This document shows, one piece after another, positions 11,916 to 20,765 of a stretch of DNA of 64,000 nt (its first letter is position 1; each line of letters starts with the position of its first letter). Both the position numbers and the translations under genes were made by a program. The stretch is from NCBI GenBank assembly GCA_002778195.1, contig PCDI01000017.1:72104-136103 (forward strand), in the 5' to 3' direction. The stretch is from Raffaelea ambrosiae (taxonomy: Eukaryota; Ascomycota; Sordariomycetes; Ophiostomatales; Ophiostomataceae). Under the pieces are notes generated by a model. It saw nothing but the letters and a program-made list of their open reading frames with translations. It had not been told where the DNA came from and searched no databases.

Positions 11916-14381
11916 ATGGCTCTCCCACCCGGGGACAGCGTCCCCCCGGAGGCGAGCAGCACGCGCCCGGAGATCCGCGGCCTGAGATCGCGGACGGGCT
12001 GCTGGGCCTGCAGGACGCGCAGCGTGAAATGTGACGGTACGGTACACACAACGTGTCTGTGGCTCCTCTGTCGCTCGGCGGATCTCGGACCAAATCTGAC
12101 TAAACACTCCCTTACCAGAGACGAAGCCTGTGTGCAGAGGCTGCACCAAGATGGGCCTGCCATGCCACTATGGGATCCGCCTGCAGTGGATGGAGGATTC
12201 CATCGCCCGCGGAATCTGCCACGGGCGGGAAAAGGCGAGGCAGCGGGCCGGGCTCGCCCGATCGCCCCCGGCGTCGCCCGGACCTTCGATGGCCAAGCGT
12301 GGCGGCCGTTCTCCACGCACGGCCAACACACCACCAGGACGGGCAGGCCGGGACGCGACCACGTATTTCATCAACACGTCCATGCCGGATGTGGACGCCT
12401 ACTTGGCTGCCGTGCAGCGCCGGTCGCGTGGGCTGCTGCCGCACAGCAACGATCGTCTGTGTAGAGACGATGCGCCGACGGGCCGGGCCGACCGGGACGA
12501 CGCGTTCACCTTGCCTTGCACGGCCCGGCGGTCGACAGACGAGCGCGGCCATGGCCAGGCCGAAGATGAAAGGCACGAGGCATGGTTGGCCCTGGCGGTG
12601 GCGCAGAGCTGGGATGCCGATGGCAGCAAGAAGAGCCGCAGCCGCAACAGCAGCCGCACCCTGTTGTTCTCCGTGCCGCACACGATCAACCCGGCCGGCC
12701 TGGCGCGGTCTCTGGACGGCTTCGACGGGATCCTGCTCCAGTTCTACGACAGCGTGGTCTGCCCGTCGACCACGCTCCTCGACGACAAGGACCACAACCC
12801 GTTCCGGTTTGTCCTCCTGCCCCTGGCGGCCTTCTCGCCCAACATACTGTCCGCCGTGCTGGCCATCGGGGCCACGAAGCTGGCGTACAGCAACGCGCGC
12901 TTTGGCGGCCGCGCCCTGGCCTATCGGCAGCGGGTCCTCGCCAATCTGACCGCCATGCTGGAGGACATCCGCGGCGACGTCCTCCGCTACCTCGAGGCGC
13001 TAGCCTCGGCCCTGATCCTGTGCTGGTGCGATGTGCGTTGCATGCAGACCCAACGGGACTGAGCCCTTCTGCCCTTTTGCCCCCCCCCCTGCCTACCTTG
13101 CCAAGCGAACCGTTCACTGACGCAAAAAAAAAAAAAAACAACAATAGATCACCGACCATTGCCAAGCAACGTGGACGAAGCATCTCATGGGCCTGGCCAG
13201 CATCCTGGACGCCTGCCCCGAGGATGCCCACCGCATCGACTACGCCGGCGGGCTGATTCAAACCTGCCGCCAGTATCTCGTCTACCACCTGGTCATGGCC
13301 AAGGCCACGTTCCGCACCCACGCCGTGTTCCCCCATGCCGAATCGGCGCTCGCCCGCTACCTGGTCCGGGACAACAAGGACGCCAGGAAGGCGGCTCTGC
13401 TCCCGAACGACATGCACCAAATCGAGCCAAGCCAGGGCTTCAGCAATGCCTTGCTGTTTCTGATCAACGACATTTGCAACCTGACCAGCGGCCCCGGTGC
13501 CGCTGCCGGGGCCGGGGCCGGGGCCGGCGCGGCGGCGGCGACGAAGACGGGCGTGGCCCAGCGCGTGGCCGAGCTGGAGGAGGCCCTGCAAACCCTGGTG
13601 CAACTGCCCCCGCGTCGGCACGCGGCATCCGGAACAACAGCAACAGCAGCAGCAGGAGCCGAAACGACAGGGCCAGCCACCACCCCGCCGCCCGACGAAG
13701 CGTTCCGGACCAAGGTCGCGTGCGCCGAGGCCATTGCCGAGGCCAACCGCCTGACGGCCCTGCTGTTCCTCGACGAGATGTGCGCCCTCCACTTCCCCGA
13801 CGTGGTGCGGCCCCGGCTCGGCCAGCGTCGCCGGCCAGGCCACCGCGCCGACCGGCGGCGGCGGCGGCACATCCAGACGATCCTCGCGTTGGTGGATGCC
13901 GTCTGCGACACGGGCCCCGTCACCGCGGCCCTGCCCATCTGGCCGGCCTTTGTGGCCGGCTGCATGGTGGCCGGCGACGACGAGCGCCTGCAGGTGCTGC
14001 GCATCCTGGACAAGTTCCAGCGGCGGCGCATCTTTGGCGTAGGTTGCCGCGCTGCCGCGTCCTGTCCCCCGCTCCATCCAACCAACTCACTGACCAACAC
14101 CTGCCCAGAGCATCCCCCCCGCGTGTGCCGTCATCGAGAATGTCTGGCGGCAGCGGGACCTGGCCCGCGACGAGAACCCGCGCCGTCCCCCGTCCCCGAC
14201 GTCGGTGCGGCCCGCGCGCCATGCCCGTAGGGCGGCCCACCCGGACGCGAACAGGCCGGGACAGCGCGGCAGGACGCGCGCGCCGTCCCCGAAGCCGGCC
14301 CCGGGGTGCGCCAGGGACATGCAGTATCCTTGGGAGACGGCCCTGTGTGTCTTGCGAACGTCGGTGTTGAGTCTGACATGA
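11916..14381 (+). CDS. Zn2Cys6 transcription factor with fungal-specific domain
   Basis: Four exons, 11916-12036, 12119-13032, 13148-14038 and 14109-14381, give 732 aa. The first junction falls inside the zinc cluster and restores a perfect C-x2-C-x6-C-x6-C-x2-C-x6-C with cysteines at 29, 32, 39, 46, 49 and 56. The third exon begins by completing CDITDHCQATWTKHLMGLASIL, the usual start of the fungal-specific regulatory domain. Exon 4 adds IPPACAVIENVWRQRDLARDEN and a basic Pro/Arg-rich tail. A Gly/Ala repeat (about 13,495-13,545) and a polybasic RRRR stretch interrupt the middle domain. The protein is nuclear by family and binds CGG half-sites as a dimer. Because it is adjacent to the permease and oxidase it is probably the pathway-specific regulator of the cluster; that role is inferred. 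Confidence 0.88.
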
Positions 14382-14994
14382 CGAGTGGTTGCATGGAAAC
14401 GCCCTTCCTGGCCCATCCAATACGATGGATGAAAGCGGACGGGGACATTCCGGAGGAATCCGTTTGACCGGTATGAACGGGAAGTTGTAGTAGCGGTCAT
14501 ACTCTCTTACGACTGTGTGGTGGCAGAGATTGCCAAGTAGACATAGCTCGACATATTCAGTGACATTATTCTTGCCGTCTGTAAACTGGTTGTAGTAGTA
14601 CAAGTACCGTGATTGGACCGCGCTTCAACATCTGGTGTAACAATGTTCTCAGGTACGAAGTTGTTTCACGTACTGGAACAAGCGATTCAGAGGCAGTTCG
14701 CCTGGCAGTTGCCGGCCGCTGATCCAGAAAAAGCAGAGCCTAGCGGATGACGGAGGGTCGATAAACGCAGAGGATCCGTACAGACCAAATTCACGTCAGT
14801 CAATACTCGCGAGAGTAGAACGACCAACAGCTATGGAGGAAGCTTTGTTATTGTAGAACTCAAAGACGGGCCTCTGCCGACTCTCTGCAGGTCGACTCCA
14901 AAGACGTGGACAATTTTCTTCAGCCAGCTCCTTTTCAACCCGATCATTCGGGCCTGAACGGCCTCCCTCTTCATCAGTCAGTCTCCATCTCGAG
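14382..14994. other. Spacer after the regulator, no gene seen
   Basis: Base composition drops toward AT here compared with the flanking cluster. No frame has a recognisable domain. It marks the left edge of a fragment-rich region that runs to about 20.7 kb. Confidence 0.5.
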
Positions 14995-15099
14995 GTGGGA
15001 TCGGACCACCGTACCCGTCTCACCAGAGCTCCCCAAGTGGTACCATTGTCCCGCGAATCTGCGCTCTTCCGAGAATCACTGCGGGCGGCATCCGGCGCG

Positions 15100-15441
15100 G
15101 CGGGCCAGAACGACGGCTTACTGGGCCCGGGGCGCGCCACGTACAACGGGTTTACGTACGACACAGACGAAAACGACGAGCTGTCCGACGACGACGACGG
15201 CTTGGACACCTACGCGGCCCAGACGTCTCATAACGCGCGTACGGTCGTCATGACGGCGACGCTCCCACCGCGCGACGAGCAGCAGTTCTGCGCGCGGACC
15301 AATCTCGTACAAAGCTCGGTGCACGTCATCCGCGAGCTGACAAGAGAGATCGGCTTGGGCTTCTGGTCGTACGAGTTCAGCAGCGCGAGCTTCCGCGATT
15401 TTGTCCAGCAGAGCGGCCGACTACTGGGGTCAAAATTCTGA
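15100..15441 (+). pseudogene. Fragment of a RecQ-like DEAD helicase
   Basis: The frame reads an acidic linker (DENDELSDDDDGLDTYAA) and then VVMTATLPPRDEQQF...VHVIRELTREIG before a stop at 15441. TATLPP is the motif III form of RecQ-like orphan helicases found in fungal subtelomeres and mobile elements, and the following VHVIR...T matches the usual 'xHVIRxxTxRPN' continuation, though the RPN part is lost. The Walker A and B motifs are absent and no good start codon precedes it. It is best read as a gene fragment. Homology is inferred from motif memory, not a search. Confidence 0.5.
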
Positions 15442-16076
15442 TCAGCAGCCAGTTGAAATCTCCCCAAGGCCAACAACGGTTATCTTATTACTGTTCTAGC
15501 AAGTCTTCGTCTCAAAGAAGTTGAAGTGTCCAACTGACTAACTTTCTCCAGAAACGAGTGCTAATGTAAGCGGACATTACCAGACATGTGTCTTGTACTG
15601 GTTGAGGATTTAGATTATCCCGTTCGCCATCTTGGATGCTATAGAAACCCCCACCACTGTTCACTTCGCTTCAGCGGGGAACAATTGTACTTTGTTCCCC
15701 GGCATCGAGCTGAGTATCGTGTTTACAGTGTCGTAAGATCTAGCTGCTGGCACGAGTTTAAGACAGGATATCCAAACTGGGATACCGACCTTGCCAGCAG
15801 TTTGCATGAGAGATTGAATTGGTTCCATTCGGTAGCAACAAGTACAGTTTGACGAATCCATGCGACTGGCGCCTGGAGACAAATGTCTACCGCACATATG
15901 CACCCTACTTTCTTCTCTCAAACGAGTTCCCTACTACCTTATCTCGAAATAAGATATTCTGATTATATAAATTAGACAGGCTTCTTCTTCTTCTTCACGG
16001 TACTACCAAGAAGCTGGACCTTGAGCGTCGCTTGCCCTTTTTGAAGCATGTAGGCAGTACTTATCACTTCTAGAAG
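15442..16076. other. AT-rich spacer between two gene fragments
   Basis: Contains an 88-codon open frame at 15586-15852 with no recognisable motif, and an AT-rich stretch near 15,940-15,980. No support for a functional gene. Confidence 0.4.
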
Positions 16077-17318
16077 GTGGCCACACGGCAACAAGTATAT
16101 GCCTGGAGGCAAGCGTATAATTGGGCGCTCCGTCAGCCCCAAGCCGTCTGTATATGCCGTGCTCGGAGGGACATTCTCATCGACGCACAAGCTTGTCTGC
16201 GGGGTCTGCGAGTCGGGGGAGGTCTTTCTGTCGTCGTATGCTTGGGGGCATATGTCGATAGTTGGTATGACGCCAACGAGAGATTGCTCAATCTGGCTTG
16301 GCTCGCAAACGATCCGGTTCTGCACAGCATGGGATATGCAGATGGCCAAAATGCGCAACATATATTTCGACTTATGATGCAGATATGCAAAGAGAGCTTT
16401 GAGTCTGAGCAAGACAAGGAAGAGGCAATTACGAGTGTCTCACTAGCAAACAACAACGTCAGCTCTTCTACGCAAGTATCCAAGCCGGCTACAATATTTT
16501 CAAACCTCGAAAGCATCAACTTGAGTGGCAATAACATTGCAAGTCTTCTCGACTTGATTTCGTGGAAAGGGAGATTCGTAAAATTGAAAACCCTGATGAC
16601 GGAGGACAATCCAGCGGAAACGTATTATACAAACTTTTGCGGCAGGGCCCTCAACTTGCTCCGAACGAGAACAAGTGTTGGTAAACCGCCGGTTTCCTCG
16701 AGCACGGAGTTTCTGATGCAGTTCCTACGCCTCTATGACACGAATCGAGAGCAATTGGTTGATGAATGGTATGATAACAGACGCCAATTCTCGCTGTCAA
16801 TCTGGGCCAATACAATACCTCCAAACTATCTGCGGCACAACCATAAACAAAGCAGACCAAGCCAGAGTGGCCATATTCAAAGATTCGCCAAAGGGACAAA
16901 AATGATTAAAGAGATGTTCGTCGAACTGCCACCAACAAAACATCCTCTTGGAACCGATTGGGATACATGTACAGTCGATTGTCACCCCCAGCCGGGGCTT
17001 TGCAGGGATACAAACGGACTCCTTATCTCTGTTCACGGCGAGTACCAAGAAGATGTGGTAGACAGATGTCCTCAGAAATGGAGCGTCACCCGGACATTGG
17101 TTTTAGACTCCACCAATACCGTGCTTAACGACATGCTGTCGCTTAGGACATACCATGCAACACCTATCTTGCCACCACAGCCAACGGAGGCTGAAGAACT
17201 GGGAGAGGTGGTTGAATATAGCGATATCACCTTGCCGGACGTTGGCTCTGAGAAAGAACTAGGATCAGATATTGACTGCAAAGAAAGCCTGGAATTCGAC
17301 CTGGATTGGGAGCTGTAA
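16077..17318 (+). pseudogene. Truncated Mex67/NXF-like mRNA export factor paralogue
   Basis: The open frame is 413 codons but begins with GTG at 16077, not ATG. From about residue 60 it aligns by eye with Mex67: DSWYDANERLLNLAWLANDPVL, then ITSVSLANNNVSS and LESINLSGNNIASL (leucine-rich repeats), then EFLMQFLRLYDTNREQL and the NTF2-like part with ELPPTKHPLGTDW, DCHPQPGLC and LLISVHGEYQE. Mex67 exports mRNA through the nuclear pore. Here the RNA-binding N-terminus is missing and the C-terminal UBA-like domain is replaced by an acidic tail. Codon use is clearly more AT-rich than in flanking genes. It could be an expressed short paralogue with an unseen first exon, but it sits among other fragments, so decay is more likely. 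The core family call is fairly secure; functionality is not. Confidence 0.65.
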
Positions 17319-17535
17319 TAAAAAGAAAGTATATTGGATATCGTGCCTCAAGAAAAAAAAGGGTTTCCAAAAACATGAAAAAGAATCATAAAGATCCAAA
17401 ACCATACCAATACCGAGAATGCCAAGACGTCAGAGATCTACCAAATGACTGCGGCAGAATTTTAGGCCCGGATGAAGACACACGAGCGAGGCGGAGAAGG
17501 AAAGAGCAGCACATCCTTGGAGTGCTGCCCACATT

Positions 17536-17834
17536 GTTTAGGGTCGAATGTTCGTTTGCGTTTGCAGACTTCTCGGGATCAACGGCCAGGTCAACGTGTA
17601 CGATGCCGTGCGTCGCCAGATTGACTTTAAGCAGCCTTTAAGATGGAGGAGATCATCTACGAGCTGCGCGACCACAGCTCCGGCCTCAACTGCGGCCGCT
17701 GGGACTACATCTTCTCCACCATCAAGAAGTTCCGCAACAACCCGAACTTTGTTCTGCCCAACCGCGGCGGCGGTGGCGGCGGTGGTGGTGCAGAGGGCAG
17801 CAGCATTGCAAGCGATCGTATTTCTGAGTTTTGA
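17536..17834 (+). pseudogene. Malate synthase gene fragment with internal deletion
   Basis: From about 17,630 the frame reads AAFKMEEIIYELRDHSSG, then LNCGRWDYIFSTIKKFRNNP and NFVLPNR, which is nearly invariant malate synthase core sequence (glyoxylate cycle). It then runs into a (GGCGGT)n glycine run and a stop at 17834. Just before it, in another frame, GQVNVYDAVRRQIDFKQ resembles a segment that normally lies about 100 residues upstream in the enzyme, so an internal deletion is suggested. The fragment keeps high GC and almost no damage in the core, so the copy looks recent. A full-length functional malate synthase should exist elsewhere in this genome. Confidence 0.75.
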
Positions 17835-17879
17835 CCCGTTCATCCATCATGACATGAGCAGACAGCAGCAGTAGCAGGA

Positions 17880-18345
17880 GGAGGAGGAGGAGGAGCGACC
17901 GGGGAGGTCCCCACACTTTCTACTCGCTTGGGGTGCGCCTCAAGCGATGGCTCCTCTTGAGCCGCAACTGCCCCCATTCTGGCGCGACCAGAACAGGCAT
18001 ACGAGATCAACACTTGTCCCGCGGACACCAACCGCGACTCGAGGTCGGGGAGCAGCTTCAGCTCCTCTTCCACGTCTGGCTTTTCTTGGTAGTCCGGTCT
18101 CCGAGAAGGGCCATCGGCTGGGTTGGTTTTCCAGCCCGATGTTTGATTTCAAAATCAAAAGGGGTGAGAATGCACGCAGATTGGCATGATCTGACAGGAC
18201 CTCGATCCTGTGTCGGCTGCCTTCCAAGTACTGGCGCCAGTGCTTGAAAGAGTCAACGATAGCCATCATCTCCTGGTCAGGAGTGCCATACCTCGACTCT
18301 GGTCCGTTCCACTTCCGAGTCTGGCAGACAAGCCCCAAGGTCGTT
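17880..18345 (-). mobile_element. Ty3/gypsy retrotransposon RNase H remnant
   Basis: The minus strand reads WNGPESRYGTPDQEMMAI, then VDSFKHWRQYLEG and IEVLSDHANLRAF, the classic RT/RNase H junction of chromodomain-type gypsy elements. About 25 codons are then missing before FDFEIKHRAGK. A single-base slip is needed to continue as TNPADGPSRRPDYQEKPDVE, the usual end of RNase H. A long poly-T run at about 18,357-18,370 breaks the upstream frame. Neither integrase nor an intact reverse transcriptase is present. This is a dead fragment on the minus strand, fused on its right-hand side to AT-rich sequence that may be more of the element. Confidence 0.8.
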
Positions 18346-18599
18346 ATTAGTACGGATTTTTTTTTTTTTTTAGTCCCCTTGTACGGAAGGGGGTGGTTAC
18401 CTCGGTCATCCCTTTCCCACGAAAGAGGGAGTACGTACAGTGCTCGTGAGTCCGCTGAGCATAGGAAGCTGAGCAGGAATCGAGTGGCGTTGTTGATGGG
18501 TCGACGGTTTTTTATCGACAGCGCTGTCGTCATCGTCGTCTCCGTCCCGAATACTTCTTCGTTGCACCCAAGGATTGCCATTTGAAAAGCAAGCCTGCC

Positions 18600-19130
18600 A
18601 ATAGCTGGGTCTTGATGTGAATCAGGCTTTAACCGTATATTTAGCAAATCGAACTCGAAACGGTTACATTACTTCCACTTTACTAAGCTCTCGTCTTTCA
18701 TCTTCGTAACTCCAAACAATGTAGCTATAAAGAACACTTCCGTATTAAAGTAGAAAATGTGTATTAAACTCGTTAATTAACGACAAGAAAGTAGGAGCAA
18801 TCAAAATAGTTTAAATTCCGTTATACTGGGACGGCCCGAGACAATAGACGAAAGAGGTATCCAGATAAGTATCCCATTTGGAATTATCTAGCTTAATGTC
18901 GTCTTCTAGCACAAAGCAGACCACCCATTCGTGCAAGGACTCGTTGGCGGACTCGTGGGTAGACTCGTCAGTTTTCTAAGGAGTAAGTATATATCCTAGT
19001 CCAGCAATCCTATTTCACTGTGTATACGTACCTTCCGTTTGAGTAGCTGTTGTAAACCCTGGCTAACCGAGCCATTCATGTCGGTCTCCGAGTCTATATA
19101 AATCGACATAGACGACATGATAGACAGCTT
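18600..19130. other. AT-rich stretch, possible decayed transposon flank
   Basis: This stretch is visibly richer in A+T than anything else in the first 30 kb and has no open frame of note. It lies on the 5' side of the minus-strand gypsy remnant, so it may be decayed LTR or leader sequence. No direct repeat was confirmed by eye. Confidence 0.3.
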
Positions 19131-19271
19131 GAAAGTGTGCAAGCCAACGAGACAGTGTGTAAGGCAGCGAGAGAGTGTGTAAAGCAGCGAGAAAGTGTGT
19201 GAGGCAGCGAGAAGGTGTGTAAGGCAGCGAGAAAGGGTGTGAATAAGACAGCGAGAAAGTGAGAAAGTGAG
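19131..19271 (+). repeat. 20-bp minisatellite, about six copies
   Basis: Consecutive units follow the pattern GAAAGTGTGTAAGGCAGCGA with one to three changes per copy. The sixth copy has a 4-bp insertion, and a shorter GAAAGTGA tail follows. There are no spacers, so it is a tandem minisatellite and not a CRISPR-like array. It lies between the gypsy remnant and the KS remnant. Confidence 0.9.
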
Positions 19272-19279
19272 TAAAAAAA

Positions 19280-19740
19280 TTAACGTCTTCCTCTGTATAT
19301 TCTCGCCTGTCTTCCTCTGCATATCACGTCCTTCGTGATCGAGTACTCGCCGGTGTACCAGGAGCCGAGCTTCAAGATCCTGCGCAACGTGTCCTCGGGT
19401 CCGTCTGAGAATCCCAACGCGACCCTGACCCCATAGATGATCTCGTACGTGAAGCAGTCCACGCTCGGGATCCCCCTCTGGCGGAACAACAGGGAAAGGA
19501 TTTTTCGCATGTTTGCCAACTGCATTTGTATGGTGTCTCGCGCGTGTGCGTCTTCCCCAGAGGAACTCGATTTTGTCGGATGTTGGGTATTGACATCGCC
19601 GTTCGTTCGCTTTTTCCCCGAGGCCGGAACAGCTGTTTACCACGCCCGGAAGAGATCTCCGTCTAATGGACGCGTTAGCCTTTCTTTCATTATGTGTAGA
19701 AGAAAACATAGCCACCTACAACGAGTCAGACCAAGGACGG
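19280..19740. other. Unidentified degenerate coding-like fragment
   Basis: Both strands carry short open frames here. The minus frame at 19280-19525 reads MQLANMRKILSLLFRQRG and onward, and the plus frame at 19437-19850 reads ISYVKQSTLGIPLWRNN. Neither was recognised. GC rises again relative to the preceding AT-rich stretch, which suggests a fragment of a former gene. Confidence 0.3.
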
Positions 19741-19783
19741 ACTGGAAGCACCTGCGGCGGATGCGCTCGCCGTTCTTGATGAC

Positions 19784-20197
19784 GTGGTCGGGCCCGCCGA
19801 TGCTGTCGTTGACGGTGACCGTGCCGGCCTCCATGGCGGCGCGGTGGTAGGCCGCCGGCCGGTCGCGGAAGTCCTGGCGCGTCCCCGCAATGCGAGCCAA
19901 GGCCCGCTGGTCCTGGGATCGGTCAAGGGCAACATTGGCTACACGGAGAGTGCGGCTGGCATTGCTGGACTGATTGAGGCCGTTCTGATGCTGGAGAACC
20001 AAGCTGTGGCTCCTCAGGTGAATTATGCTTACGACCTAGACGACCTGGTGGCCCAGCTCGACGTCTTACAGCAGACGCCCGTGGCCGTGCGCACGCCCTT
20101 TAAGGGCAGCGGAAAAGAATCCGGGGGCGCTCGGGTGGGCTACCCGCTGCAAAGAAGAAAAAAAAGAAGACGGATTGCTGCACATCGTTTTTTTTAA
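19784..20197 (+). pseudogene. Polyketide-synthase ketosynthase domain fragment
   Basis: The plus frame reads LHGGAVVGRRPVAEVLARP, which resembles a worn HGTGTxxGDPxE motif. It continues as GPLVLGSVKGNIGYTES and AAGIAGLIEAVLMLENQAV, the KS segment that carries the second catalytic His in intact enzymes (GHxE; here the His is Tyr). The match fades after VAPQVNYAYDLDDL and ends at 20197. Modular type I PKS proteins exceed 2,000 aa; only about 100 residues remain and the catalytic His is lost. A fatty-acid-synthase-like KS is less likely because of the SVKGNIGxTE form. Confidence 0.65.
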
Positions 20198-20249
20198 AAC
20201 GACGACCGCGAGTTGGTGTCGTAGACGAGGACAAAGCCATCGGATGACT

Positions 20250-20765
20250 GGATTTCCAAACACAAATCATCCTCTTAACCGCCCCTATTCACAATCTCGA
20301 GAACACAGGATTAATTGGGGGTGGTTGTGTTGCCACAATGAAAGGTGTGTGTGTGGGAGAGAGAGAGAGAGAGCACGGAAGAAACCAGGTACTTAAATGG
20401 AAGTTTACAAGAGGTGCAGCTAAACTTGTACCAAACAATTTAAATGCTGCTGCCAAAATCTGTGGCCCATTACTCTCAGTCTGTGTTTTCCCATCGTCGT
20501 TGACGAAGACGCAGCAGCACAACGCAGGAAATATGAGAACTAGGGCTATTTTTAACCATAAGAGAGCACGTGGGTGAGCACGTGGGTTCAAAGAAGTGCC
20601 ATTGGACTCGGAACGGAACAGAAAACGAGAACAGAAAACAGAACATACAACAAGAAACAGAAAATAAGAAACAGCCCAACGCCTGCATTCGCCACCGATT
20701 GGGTATCGTATCCCCCGTCCTAGAACCTAGTCCACGCCCATGTTGCCATCCGATCTGCTCTCCCC
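20250..20765. other. Spacer between KS remnant and NLR-like gene
   Basis: Contains a short GA dinucleotide run near 20,357-20,373. No domain-bearing frame was seen. The right part is the likely 3' untranslated region of the minus-strand NLR-like gene. Confidence 0.4.

Noticed and set aside
19131..19271. CRISPR-like array
   Set aside because: The units are contiguous 20-bp repeats without unique spacers, and the genome is fungal.
19637..20002. A minus-strand frame through the KS remnant
   Set aside because: It is antisense to a recognisable ketosynthase segment on the plus strand and was not identified with any family.
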